A DNA stretch of 64,000 nucleotides from Propionibacteriaceae bacterium (lineage in GTDB: Bacteria; Actinomycetota; Actinomycetes; Propionibacteriales; Propionibacteriaceae): contig JADKFR010000001.1 in assembly GCA_016717345.1 (NCBI GenBank), forward strand, positions 1 through 64,000, in the 5' to 3' direction. Of the stretch, positions 47,306 through 55,225 are shown piece after piece. Every line of letters begins with the position of its first letter. Within the stretch, counting starts at the first letter, position 1. The translations under genes and the position numbers were made by a program. Below the pieces are notes generated by a model. The model did no database searches and was not told where the DNA came from. It was given only the letters and a program-made list of their open reading frames with translations.

Positions 47306-48192
47306 ACGCGCACGTGGGGAGCGATCTCGGCGAAGGTCTTGGCTCCGATGCCGTCGACCTCCTGGAGTTCTTCGATGCGGGTGAACCGATCGTGTTCCGC
47401 CCGCCAGGCGATGATCCGTTGGGCGGTCACCGGTCCCACGCCCGGAAGCTCCTCCAGTTGGGCCTGGCTCGCGGTGTTGAGCGAGACCTTGTCGCCACCC
47501 GAACCCGTGCCGGTGCCTGACGTCCCCGCTGGGCGCACCTCACTCCCGCTCGAGCGCTTGTTCCCGATGACCAACTGCGAGCCGTCGGCGACCACAGCAG
47601 CGAGGTTCAACTCCCCCGGCACCGCCTTGGCGGTGAGTCCACCGGCTGCAGCGATGGCGTCCTTCACCCGGGATCCCTCGTGCAGTTCGACCACCCCGGG
47701 GTGGCGCACTTCGCCCAGCACATGCACCAGGACGGTTGGTACCGCCGACGGCGTGGGGCTCGGCGTCGCGAGTACCGAAGGGGTGACCGCCGGCACCACC
47801 GGCGTTGAACGAGCCTGCAGTACGTTGAAGCCACCCCACAGGCATCCCGTCAGGACGACGATCGCCACGGCCATGAGGTGGCTGCGCGAGAACTCCCACG
47901 CCGCTCGGCCGGCTGCTCCCAGGCGTGCGATCGCCACCGGCGGCTCGGGCGGACTCTGATCCAGAGGCCCCTGCCCTCTGGTCGGGCGGGGGCCCTCCCC
48001 CGGGGTCGCGCGAGCCTCGACTCGCGGAGGCACGGAGGCGCGCCCCGCCCTCTCAGCCGGCGGGTCGGCGGTTTCGTCCCAGCCAGGTTCAGCCAGGAGA
48101 CGCCTGGCCGGCACTTCGGCGAGCAGTGTTGCCAGCCGCTGCCGGACAACGTCGCTCAACACCGGATCGGGGGCAGCTCGGGCTCCGTTCAT
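47302..48192 (-). CDS. comEA: ComEA-type helix-hairpin-helix DNA-binding protein
   Basis: A protein of 296 residues: Pro/Arg-rich cytoplasmic N-terminus, one membrane segment (L-M-A-V-A-I-V-V-L-T-G-C-L-W), a Ser/Thr/Pro linker, an SLBB-type domain (V-L-V-H-V-L-G-E-V-R-H-P-G) and a C-terminal double helix-hairpin-helix (L-E-E-L-P-G-V-G-P-V-T-A and V-D-G-I-G-A-K-T-F). It binds double-stranded DNA outside the membrane and hands it to ComEC. Start ATG 48192 is preferred; GTG 48231 is possible. Its stop overlaps the comEC start by four bases. Confidence 0.88.
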   Translation of the reverse strand: MNGARAAPDPVLSDVVRQRLATLLAEVPARRLLAEPGWDETADPPAERAGRASVPPRVEARATPGEGPRPTRGQGPLDQSPPEPPVAIARLGAAGRAAWEFSRSHLMAVAIVVLTGCLWGGFNVLQARSTPVVPAVTPSVLATPSPTPSAVPTVLVHVLGEVRHPGVVELHEGSRVKDAIAAAGGLTAKAVPGELNLAAVVADGSQLVIGNKRSSGSEVRPAGTSGTGTGSGGDKVSLNTASQAQLEELPGVGPVTAQRIIAWRAEHDRFTRIEELQEVDGIGAKTFAEIAPHVRV

Positions 48193-48307
48193 GCCCAGAA
48201 GCTTCTTCCCGGACACCCCGGCGGTAGCCACGCAGCGAGGGTCCTGTGGGGAACTCGTGGCCCGAACCGGCGTTACCCACAGATTTCAGGACCGCCGGCA
48301 GGGCCGG

Positions 48308-48313
48308 TAGCCT
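48308..48313 (+). promoter_or_regulatory. -10 box TAGCCT for the DUF2249 gene
   Basis: TAGCCT fits the actinobacterial TAnnnT -10 and would start a message about 25 bases before ATG 48346, leaving room for the AGGAG ribosome site. Confidence 0.4.
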
Positions 48314-48345
48314 TGGCGGTCCACGTCCACCACGACAGGAGCCCC

Positions 48346-48642
48346 ATGGCTATCGACCTCTCCCTCGCCGGGTCCACCAAGGCGCACGGCGGCTGCGGCT
48401 GTGGTTGTTCCTCCGAGGAAACCCCCGAGCTCCTCGCGCAGTCTCTGCCCAAGGTGATCCGACACGGCGCGATCATCGGCGGACTCACCAGCCTGAAGCC
48501 GGGCCGCCAGTTGGTCATTGTCTTCAGCCATGACCCGCTGCCGCTGTTGACCCAGCTCAATCGGGCCGCTCCGGACGCGGTCGAGCTGGAGTACCTCGAA
48601 CGCGGCCCCGAGGCCTGGAAGTTGCAGTTCACCCGCCGCTGA
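48346..48642 (+). CDS. DUF2249 domain-containing protein
   Basis: A 98-residue cytosolic protein of the DUF2249/SirA-like fold. A Cys-rich N-terminus (G-G-C-G-C-G-C-S-S-E-E) precedes the fold core (S-L-P-K-V-I-R-H-G-A-I and L-V-I-V-F-S-H-D-P-L-P-L-L). The C-x-C-x-C cluster suggests metal or sulfur chemistry, but the function of the family is not settled. The start ATG 48346 follows AGGAG. It is a single gene, convergent with leuS. Confidence 0.8.
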   Translation: MAIDLSLAGSTKAHGGCGCGCSSEETPELLAQSLPKVIRHGAIIGGLTSLKPGRQLVIVFSHDPLPLLTQLNRAAPDAVELEYLERGPEAWKLQFTRR

Positions 48643-48688
48643 TCGGTGAGGTCGTGACCGGCGATCGCCTGTCACGACCCTCGCGGCC

Positions 48689-51160
48689 TCAGGCGGGAAC
48701 GACGCTGACCAACCTCGGAGCTCGGACGATCACCTGAGCGACCGCTCGCCCGTTCAGGGCGCGTTGCACACCGTCCTGGGCCAGGGCCAACTCGGTGAGC
48801 TCCGCCTCGCTCGCGCTCGGCGCCACCTCGAGCTTGGCCCTCACCCTTCCCTGCACCTGAACCACACAGGTGACCGTTTCGGTGACCAACAGCGCCGGGT
48901 CGGCGACCGGCCAGGTCGCGTTGGCGACCGAGGGAGCGTGCCCCAACAGCTCCCACATGTCCTCGGCCACGTACGGAGCGATGGTACTCAGCGCGATCGT
49001 GATCACCTCCGCGGCTTCCCGTACCGCGGGATCGGCGGCCCCGGGCCCGCTGTCGATGGCTTTGCGGGTCGCGTTCACCAACTCCATGATCCGGGCCACC
49101 ACGACATTGAACCGATGGCTGTCCAGACCTTCGGTGAGGTCCGCGATCGAACGGTGCGTGATTCGCCGTAGGGCCTGATCCCCGGCCTCCGGGTCGGTAC
49201 CCAGCGGTGAGGCAACGTCCGTGGCGAGCCGGTAGGCCCTTTGCAGGAACTTCAAGGTCGACCCAGGCGAGACGTCCGCCCAGTCGATGTCGTCTTCGGG
49301 CGGACCGGCGAAGATCACGGTGGTGCGGATGGCATCCACCCCGAAGGCGTCGATCTGCTCGCCCAGGTCCACCCCGTTGCCCAGCGACTTGCTCATCGCC
49401 TTGCCCTCGTTGATGACCTGGCCCTGGTTCATCAGCCGGCTGAACGGTTCGGTGAAGTCGATCAGGCCGAGGTCGTTGAGCACCTTGGTGAAGAACCGCG
49501 AGTAGAGCAGGTGGAGGATGGCGTGCTCGACGCCACCGACGTACTGTGCGACCGGCATCCACCGCGCGACGTCGGCGGGGTCGAAGGGTCCGTCGGGGTA
49601 GCCGGGCGAGCAGTACCGGAAGTAGTACCAGGACGAATCCACGAAGGTGTCCATGGTGTCGGTGTCGCGGCGGGCAGCCCCGCCACAGCGTGGGCAGGCC
49701 ACGTTGACCCAGTCAGTAGCGGAGGCCAGAGGGCTGGTGCCCTTCGGCGCCAGGCTCGCCCCCCGCAGATCGGGGAGTTCGACCGGCAATTGGTCGTCGG
49801 GCACCGGCACCTCCCCGCAGGAAGGGCAGTGGATGATCGGGATCGGGCAGCCCCAGAACCGCTGACGGCTCAGCAGCCAGTCTCGCAGGCGATAGGTGAC
49901 GGCCGACCGGCCCGTCCCGGCGGCCTCCAGGCTCGCACACATGGCGGCGATGCCGGCGGCCTTGTCCGGCAGCCCGTCGAGTTCGGCGGAGTTGACGTAC
50001 GCCCCGTCACCGGGGGTCGCCTTCCCGCTCTGGGCCGGATCCGCCATCCCGGTGTCGATCACGACTCGTACGGGCAGGTCGAAGGCCAGGGCGAACTCGA
50101 GGTCACGCTGGTCATGGGCGGGGACCGCCATGATCGCCCCGGTGCCGTACTCGCTCAGCACGTAGTCGGCCGCCCAGACCGGCAACTGCTCCCCGTTGAC
50201 CGGGTTCGTGGCGTACACGCCCAGGAACACCCCGGTCTTGGGACGTTCGGTTGACTGCCGCTCAATCTCGGTCGCCTTCTTGGTCTGCTCGAGATAGGCC
50301 TCGAAGGCGGGCCGCTGCTCCGGCACGCACAGTTCGTCGGCGATCGGGGCATCGGGAGCGACCACGAAGTAGGTGGCGCCGTACAGGGTGTCCGGCCGTG
50401 TGGTGAAGACGGTGACCGGTTCTGCCCGGCCAGCGATGGTGAAGTCGACGTACGCGCCGACCGACCTCCCGATCCAGTTCCGCTGCATCGCCAGGACGCG
50501 GTCCGGCCACTTGCCCTCGAGTGCCGTCATGTCGTCCAACAACCGTTGCGCGTACGAGGTGATCTTGAAGTACCACTGCGTCAGCTTGCGCTTGGTCACC
50601 GCAGCGCCACAGCGTTCGCAGGCGCCTTGGACGACCTGCTCGTTGGCCAGAACCGTCTGATCCTGGGGGCACCAGTTGACGAAGCTGTCCTTGCGGTAGG
50701 CGAGACCGCGCTCATGGAACCGTAGGAAGAGCCATTGCGTCCAGCGGTAATACTCCGCATCGGAGGTGTGCAGCCGGCGGCTCCAGTCGATACTCAGCCC
50801 ATAACGCTTGAACGAGCGGGCCTGGGTCTCGATGTTGGCGTAGGTCCAGTCGGCCGGGTGAGCATCGCGGGCGATCGCCGCGTTCTCGGCGGGCAGGCCG
50901 AAGGAGTCCCAGCCGATGGGGTGCATGACGTCGTACCCCCTGAGCCGCCAGTACCGCGCGACCACGTCCCCCATCACGAAGGCCTCGGCGTGACCCATGT
51001 GGAGGTCGCCGGAGGGGTAGGGGAACATGTCCAGGACGTAGCGGCGCTCCCGGGAACCGTCATCGCGCGGGCTGAAGGTCTGGTCCGCCTCCCAGAACTC
51101 CTGCCAGCGCTGCTGGGACGCGGCGGCGTCATAGATCGGACGGACAGGTTGCGTGGTCAC
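48689..51160 (-). CDS. leuS: leucyl-tRNA synthetase
   Basis: An 823-residue class I synthetase. The HIGH motif is F-P-Y-P-S-G-D-L-H-M-G-H (residues 46-57) and KMSKS is A-M-S-K-S. Also present: a zinc-type C-P-S-C-G in the insert, the editing (CP1) domain motif T-T-R-P-D-T and the G-T-G-A-I-M-A-V-P-A-H-D-Q-R-D editing loop. It charges tRNA-Leu and removes norvaline and isoleucine errors. Start ATG 51160 after GGAGAACGCAG. A Leu-rich leader peptide and terminator hairpin lie directly upstream and suggest control by leucyl-tRNA supply. Confidence 0.97.
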   Translation of the reverse strand: MTTQPVRPIYDAAASQQRWQEFWEADQTFSPRDDGSRERRYVLDMFPYPSGDLHMGHAEAFVMGDVVARYWRLRGYDVMHPIGWDSFGLPAENAAIARDAHPADWTYANIETQARSFKRYGLSIDWSRRLHTSDAEYYRWTQWLFLRFHERGLAYRKDSFVNWCPQDQTVLANEQVVQGACERCGAAVTKRKLTQWYFKITSYAQRLLDDMTALEGKWPDRVLAMQRNWIGRSVGAYVDFTIAGRAEPVTVFTTRPDTLYGATYFVVAPDAPIADELCVPEQRPAFEAYLEQTKKATEIERQSTERPKTGVFLGVYATNPVNGEQLPVWAADYVLSEYGTGAIMAVPAHDQRDLEFALAFDLPVRVVIDTGMADPAQSGKATPGDGAYVNSAELDGLPDKAAGIAAMCASLEAAGTGRSAVTYRLRDWLLSRQRFWGCPIPIIHCPSCGEVPVPDDQLPVELPDLRGASLAPKGTSPLASATDWVNVACPRCGGAARRDTDTMDTFVDSSWYYFRYCSPGYPDGPFDPADVARWMPVAQYVGGVEHAILHLLYSRFFTKVLNDLGLIDFTEPFSRLMNQGQVINEGKAMSKSLGNGVDLGEQIDAFGVDAIRTTVIFAGPPEDDIDWADVSPGSTLKFLQRAYRLATDVASPLGTDPEAGDQALRRITHRSIADLTEGLDSHRFNVVVARIMELVNATRKAIDSGPGAADPAVREAAEVITIALSTIAPYVAEDMWELLGHAPSVANATWPVADPALLVTETVTCVVQVQGRVRAKLEVAPSASEAELTELALAQDGVQRALNGRAVAQVIVRAPRLVSVVPA

Positions 51161-51196
51161 TGCGTTCTCCTCGTCGACGTGCTGCGATCGGCATGA

Positions 51197-51232
51197 AAAA
51201 GCCCCCGCGAACCGAGTGGCTCGCCAGGGGCC
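51197..51232 (-). terminator. attenuator terminator upstream of leuS
   Basis: Read on the minus strand, GGCCCCTGGCGAGCC-type left arm (51219-51232) pairs with GGTTCGCGGGGGC (51202-51214) around a 4-base loop and is followed by five T (51201-51197). One small internal bulge and a G-T pair are tolerated. It lies about 30 bases after the leader peptide stop and 36 bases before leuS. Confidence 0.8.
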
Positions 51233-51233
51233 G

Positions 51234-51261
51234 CCGCGACACCCGTTCCCGGGCTCGCGGC
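51234..51261 (-). promoter_or_regulatory. hairpin after the leuS leader peptide (alternative structure)
   Basis: GCCGCGA and TCGCGGC (51255-51261 and 51234-51240 on the plus strand) form a 7-base stem starting at the last base of the leader stop codon, with CCCG/CGGG able to pair inside. A ribosome stalled on the Leu codons would block this stem, which could free its 3' half to compete with the terminator. The exact antiterminator pairing is inference. Confidence 0.55.
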
Positions 51262-51290
51262 TATCGAAGCAGCAGTACTACCTCATGCAC
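51261..51290 (-). CDS. leuS leader peptide with three Leu codons
   Basis: A 9-codon frame: GTG CAT GAG GTA GTA CTG CTG CTT CGA TAG, encoding M-H-E-V-V-L-L-L-R. It has three successive Leu codons, no upstream ribosome site, and a -10 box TAGACT 6 bases upstream, so it is probably translated from a leaderless message. A hairpin starts at its stop codon and a terminator lies before leuS. This is the usual geometry of ribosome-mediated transcription attenuation. Confidence 0.7.
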   Translation of the reverse strand: MHEVVLLLR

Positions 51291-51296
51291 GTCGGC

Positions 51297-51302
51297 AGTC
51301 TA
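51297..51302 (-). promoter_or_regulatory. leuS leader -10 box TAGACT
   Basis: On the minus strand, TAGACT is followed by 6 bases and the GTG of the leader peptide. This fits the TAnnnT consensus and sets the transcription start on or near the start codon. Confidence 0.55.
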
Positions 51303-51414
51303 GTGGATCGCAGGACGGCGACTTGCCCGGGCCCCTTCCGACACCCCCTCCGGTATCGGTAAGGAGTGCCTTTCCTTGCTTGCGACAAGGTGTTTTATCG
51401 GTCAGGGTGGAGTC

Positions 51415-52128
51415 ATGATGGTTTCCCTTCCGGGCGTGACGCAGCTCAAGGAACAGTCGCTGTCGTCGAAGCTGAACTGGCTTCGCGCGGGCGTGCTGGG
51501 CGCCAACGACGGCATCGTCTCGACCGCCGGCCTGGTGTTCGGGGTCGCGGGAGCAACCGCTGACCAGCGCGCGTTGCTGATCGCCGGCCTCGCCGGCCTG
51601 GTCGCCGGCGCGTTGTCGATGGCCGGAGGCGAGTACGTCTCAGTGAGCAGCCAGCGCGACACCGAACTGGCTGCCCTGGCCCAGCAACGCCAGGACGCCG
51701 ACAACGACCCCGGCTACCTGCACACCCAACTTCGCCAGTACTACGTGGAACAAGGACTGCCGGACGAACTTGCCGAACGGGTCGCGACCGAGATGGGCGA
51801 CGACGCCCTCGGCCACCACGCCCTCACCAGCCTGGGCATCGACGCCGACGACACGGTCTCGCCCTGGGCGGCCGCCCGCGCCTCGATGCTGGCTTTCATC
51901 GCCGGCGCCCTGATCCCGCTCCTGGCGATCCTCGTGTCCCCCACCGGCGTCCGCCTTCCCGCCACGCTCGTGGCTGTCTGGGTGGCGCTCCTGCTGACCG
52001 GCTTTGCCAGCGCCCGACTCGGAGACGCGGCGCCGTGGCGTCCCATGCTGCGGAATCTGGTCGTGGGAACGCTGACCATGGGGCTCACCTACGCCGTCGG
52101 GATGGTGGTGGGCACGCAGTTCGCCTGA
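51415..52128 (+). CDS. VIT1/CCC1 family iron/manganese transporter
   Basis: A 237-residue membrane protein with five hydrophobic segments. The first carries N-D-G-I-V-S-T-A-G-L-V-F-G-V, the family hallmark, and the second M-A-G-G-E-Y-V-S-V-S-S-Q. A central hydrophilic Glu/Gln/Asp-rich part (residues about 80-155) is the usual metal-binding domain. The family exports Fe2+ or Mn2+. The start is ATG 51415 or 51418, after GGTGGAG. Its 3' end overlaps the convergent DUF4192 gene by 44 bases. Confidence 0.9.
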   Translation: MMVSLPGVTQLKEQSLSSKLNWLRAGVLGANDGIVSTAGLVFGVAGATADQRALLIAGLAGLVAGALSMAGGEYVSVSSQRDTELAALAQQRQDADNDPGYLHTQLRQYYVEQGLPDELAERVATEMGDDALGHHALTSLGIDADDTVSPWAAARASMLAFIAGALIPLLAILVSPTGVRLPATLVAVWVALLLTGFASARLGDAAPWRPMLRNLVVGTLTMGLTYAVGMVVGTQFA

Positions 52129-53092
52129 CCCGAGGTGGTGCCGAGCGGAGCAACTGCCGACGCAGGTCCTCCCAGGCAGTCGGCGGCACGACCCCGTTGA
52201 TGAGGTTGCTGAGAATGCCGACCAGGTCCGAATCGGGCACCAACACCTCGGCACGCTCCAGGCAGATCGTCAGCATGGCGCCGTCGCCGCCCGCCCAGCA
52301 GGCCATCCCGAGGACCCCCAGCGGTTCGCCCTGCCACTCCGGCGGGCAGCGTCGCACCACGGCCGTCCAGAGCGCTCGGTGGTGGTCGGAGTTCTGGGCG
52401 GTGATGGACAGGACAGCTACCTGGCAGGCCTCCGGATCGCGCACCATGATGGCCAGTCGCGCCGCCTCGTCGTCCTCGATGCCCTGGTCGGGCCGGAAGC
52501 CTCGAATCGCCTTCCCGACCTCGGTGAGCCATTGCGTCACAGGAACTTCGGCCAGCGCGTCCCGCTGCCGCTCGATCACCTCCTGGAGGTGCTCGACCTC
52601 ACTGGCCCGCGGTCCCGCGATGGTCGCGGCAAGCTCGTCGCGGGAACCCCGCGCCACCAGGCCGTGGAACACGGCCTCCGCGGTGACGCGACAGTCCCAG
52701 CCACCCAGCCTCCCCGAGGGGCCCTCAGGCCCCTCCGTCTGCCACCTGGCCCCGTCCACCAGCGTCAGGGTGCGGTGCACGCGCGGCACCAACCAGGCGT
52801 CGCAGGCGTCGAGTGCCTGCCAGCCGCCCTCGTGATCGGCGGAGTAGGCGATGACGTGGGCATCGCCGGTGGGGAAGCGGGCCCACAACCGCCCGAGCAG
52901 GTCCGGCAGCACGAAGGGCTGACGCAATGCCTCGAGGTCGACTCGGGCGGTGACCTTGACCCTCCCCTCGCAGGCCACCATGATCACCAACGACTCGACC
53001 GGCTGGAACCCCAGCAGATGCGGAATCACGTCCAGCGCCTCGACGATTGATCCCAGCCGGATCCGAGGCACGTCCTTCTCGATGCTCACCAT
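52085..53092 (-). CDS. DUF4192 domain-containing protein
   Basis: A 335-residue soluble protein starting M-V-S-I-E-K-D-V-P-R-I-R-L. The N-terminus includes V-I-P-H-L-L-G-F-Q-P-V-E-S-L-V, the signature of DUF4192, a mainly actinobacterial family of unknown function. The C-terminus contains D-H-H-R-A-L-W-T-A-V and L-G-M-A-C-W-A-G-G-D-G-A. Start ATG 53092; a longer reading lacks support. The last 15 codons (Arg-rich) overlap the end of the VIT gene and may be fast-evolving. Confidence 0.85.
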   Translation of the reverse strand: MVSIEKDVPRIRLGSIVEALDVIPHLLGFQPVESLVIMVACEGRVKVTARVDLEALRQPFVLPDLLGRLWARFPTGDAHVIAYSADHEGGWQALDACDAWLVPRVHRTLTLVDGARWQTEGPEGPSGRLGGWDCRVTAEAVFHGLVARGSRDELAATIAGPRASEVEHLQEVIERQRDALAEVPVTQWLTEVGKAIRGFRPDQGIEDDEAARLAIMVRDPEACQVAVLSITAQNSDHHRALWTAVVRRCPPEWQGEPLGVLGMACWAGGDGAMLTICLERAEVLVPDSDLVGILSNLINGVVPPTAWEDLRRQLLRSAPPRVRRTACPPPSRRRR

Positions 53093-53203
53093 GTCCCTGC
53101 AGTATCGGGACGGGCCGGGCGGACGTGTCAGTTCTCCACAGGGGCGCCAGGACGCAGTCGCCCTCCCCACCCATCTCGCAGATCCCCCGGTGCGGCCAGC
53201 GAG

Positions 53204-53209
53204 TAGCCT
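53204..53209 (+). promoter_or_regulatory. -10 box TAGCCT, near-leaderless start
   Basis: TAGCCT ends 8 bases before ATG 53218 with no ribosome site between, predicting a leaderless message. Confidence 0.45.
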
Positions 53210-53217
53210 TGTCAGCG

Positions 53218-53886
53218 ATGACGCAACCGCCGCAGCCGGGATGGCCCGTTGGGCCCCCTCCACAGCACCCCGCACCGCAGCCGGGGTGGCAGTCGGCGCC
53301 GCTGGGAGGTCAGTCTGCCCGTGGCCAGTCGGGTCGCGATCCGCGGCACCCCCTCGGCGCCCCGACGCCCGCCTCCGACACCATCGGGATGTACGCCCCA
53401 CCGAAGTCCCGGCTTCCGTGGTTCGTGGGGATCGGCCTCGTCCTCGTGGTGGGGCTCATCGCGGTGGTGACCAACCTCAGCGGGGGCTGGCCGACGCCCC
53501 CTTCCACTGCCGGCCCCTCACCGTCTGCCTCGGCCTCGCCCAGTCCTGCGCTCAGCGGCTTCCCCTTCGCCAGCAAGGATGAACGGATCACCGGCCGCTG
53601 GGAGGTGCTCGACCGACGCTGGAGCGACGACGGCCTCCACGTCGAACTCCGGATCGCCGTTGACCGCGGCACCCTGAACTACACGTTCCTCGCCTTCGCC
53701 AACCAATCCGCCGAGGTGGCCTACCCCGGCCCGGGGAACGACAACCCGGGGCTCGGTGAGGGGATCCTCGACGCCGGAGAGGAACGTACCGGCTGGCTCT
53801 TCTTCCCCACCACCCGGGACAGCACGACGATCGTCCTCAGCGACGGGCTGGGGCGCCAACTCTCGGCGCTACTCGTCGACGCCTGA
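53218..53886 (+). CDS. membrane-anchored protein with Pro-rich N-terminus
   Basis: A 222-residue protein. Residues 1-65 are rich in Pro, Gln and Gly (P-P-Q-P-G-W-P-V-G-P-P-P). One membrane segment follows (about 69-87, W-F-V-G-I-G-L-V-L-V-V-G-L), then a Ser/Pro linker and a beta-rich extracellular domain of about 110 residues (I-T-G-R-W-E-V-L-D-R-R-W-S). The domain resembles small secreted beta-sandwich domains (DUF4352-like) but I cannot assign it. Start ATG 53218, near-leaderless. It is followed closely by the glycosyltransferase. Confidence 0.65.
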   Translation: MTQPPQPGWPVGPPPQHPAPQPGWQSAPLGGQSARGQSGRDPRHPLGAPTPASDTIGMYAPPKSRLPWFVGIGLVLVVGLIAVVTNLSGGWPTPPSTAGPSPSASASPSPALSGFPFASKDERITGRWEVLDRRWSDDGLHVELRIAVDRGTLNYTFLAFANQSAEVAYPGPGNDNPGLGEGILDAGEERTGWLFFPTTRDSTTIVLSDGLGRQLSALLVDA

Positions 53887-53922
53887 GCCGTCCGGCGTGA
53901 GCGGACGCCGGGTGGCCGCGGC

Positions 53923-53928
53923 TAAGGT
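53923..53928 (+). promoter_or_regulatory. -10 box TAAGGT upstream of the glycosyltransferase
   Basis: TAAGGT is 7 bases before GTG 53936. The same bases (AAGGTGA) could instead act as the ribosome site, so the assignment is uncertain. Confidence 0.35.
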
Positions 53929-53935
53929 GAGCGGC

Positions 53936-55198
53936 GTGAGTCGAGCCCCGGGTGACCCCCTCCGCGTGGGGATCTTCACTGATGACTTCTACCCCCACAG
54001 CGGCGGCGTCACCCGCTCCATCGAACAGCAGATCGACCACTTGGTCGCGCTCGGCCACCAGGTGACCCTGTTCGCGCCCCGTTTCGAGTTCAGCCCGCCG
54101 GACAACTGCGGCTGGGAGGCCCTCGACTACTGGCGCCTCCCCCAAACCCCCAGCTACCTGTGCTCGCTGCGGGTCGGTGCCCGGCTCGCCCGCCGGATCG
54201 CGACCGAGCACCTGCTCGACGTGGTGCACTCCCAGAACGAACGCGGATCGATCTATCTGGCCGCTCAGGTGGCCGCCGCCTCCGGAGTCCCGCACGTCCA
54301 CACCTTCCACTCCAACTACGTGGGAACCCACCGCACCAGCCCGGGCAGCTCCGGGCTCAACTCGCTGACCTATCTCCCCTTGTCGGGGCGCTTGTTACGG
54401 CTGGCCTCGGGTCGGGGTGGCGCCCCTGACCTGCGGTTGCCGCCCTCAGCGGCCGCAGCTGAGGATTCCGCGTTCGCCCGCCGCGACTGGCGCAGCCTGG
54501 CCCGCCTGGCCCACGGCGTGGACGCTTTCACCTCACCGGCCCGGTACATGATCGACTGCCTCACCGATGCCGCACCCAGCTTGGCGGGCAGGGGTCATGT
54601 CGTGGCGAGCGGGGTGGCTGTGGAGTTCCCCGCGGCCACCAGGCAGCGGCCCCCGTCCTCGACCACACGCTTCGTGAGCTGCGGCAGGCTGGGGGGTGAG
54701 AAGCGGGTCGACGCCGTGATCCGGGCGTTCGGCGAACTGGGACGCGAGGACGCCGAACTCGTGATCATCGGGGACGGACCCGAGCTCTCCGCCCTCCAAC
54801 AACTCGCCGCCCAGGTCCGCCACGGCCACATCCAGTTCCTTGGGCATGTGGACGACGTGTCGGACATCGCCCAGCAGGTGGCGGACGCGGACGTCTTCGT
54901 CCTGGCCTCGTACCACTTCGACACCCAGGGCATGGTGCTGGCGGAGGCTGCGGCCGCCGGAACCCCGATCCTGTATTGCGACGAACGTCTCAGCGTCGGG
55001 GTCGGACCCGACAACGCGCTGCTGACCGGCCCCTCGGTGGCCGAACTGGCCACCGGCATGGCCTCGTTGATGAACGACCCTGAGCGGCGGGCGTCCATGG
55101 CCCGGGCCTCTCGGGAACTGGGTGCCGGGCTGAGCGGTACGGCCATGGCTGAGGCCTACGCCGCGGTGTACCGCCAGGCCGGCGAACCTCACTCCTGA
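53936..55198 (+). CDS. GT4 family glycosyltransferase
   Basis: A 420-residue GT-B fold glycosyltransferase. The N-domain starts V-G-I-F-T-D-D-F-Y-P-H-S-G-G-V. The C-domain has the GT4 motifs R-L-G-G-E-K-R-V-D, I-I-G-D-G-P-E-L and E-A-A-A-A-G-T-P, which bind the sugar nucleotide. It probably transfers a sugar onto a lipid or diacylglycerol-type acceptor at the membrane, like PimA-related enzymes; the acceptor is unknown. GTG 53936 is the preferred start, and GTG 53927 (nine bases earlier) is equally possible. It is convergent with the DMT transporter. Confidence 0.85.
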   Translation: MSRAPGDPLRVGIFTDDFYPHSGGVTRSIEQQIDHLVALGHQVTLFAPRFEFSPPDNCGWEALDYWRLPQTPSYLCSLRVGARLARRIATEHLLDVVHSQNERGSIYLAAQVAAASGVPHVHTFHSNYVGTHRTSPGSSGLNSLTYLPLSGRLLRLASGRGGAPDLRLPPSAAAAEDSAFARRDWRSLARLAHGVDAFTSPARYMIDCLTDAAPSLAGRGHVVASGVAVEFPAATRQRPPSSTTRFVSCGRLGGEKRVDAVIRAFGELGREDAELVIIGDGPELSALQQLAAQVRHGHIQFLGHVDDVSDIAQQVADADVFVLASYHFDTQGMVLAEAAAAGTPILYCDERLSVGVGPDNALLTGPSVAELATGMASLMNDPERRASMARASRELGAGLSGTAMAEAYAAVYRQAGEPHS

Positions 55199-55225
55199 GG
55201 GTCGGGGCGCCGGCTCGACAAGGTC

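Noticed and set aside
51161..51300. T-box riboswitch or tRNA gene upstream of leuS
   Set aside because: No T-box bulge sequence or cloverleaf could be found; the leader peptide and terminator explain the region.
51361..51414. DtxR/IdeR-like box upstream of the VIT transporter (AAGGAGTGCCTT region)
   Set aside because: Only four bases per arm match and the known consensus is not met.
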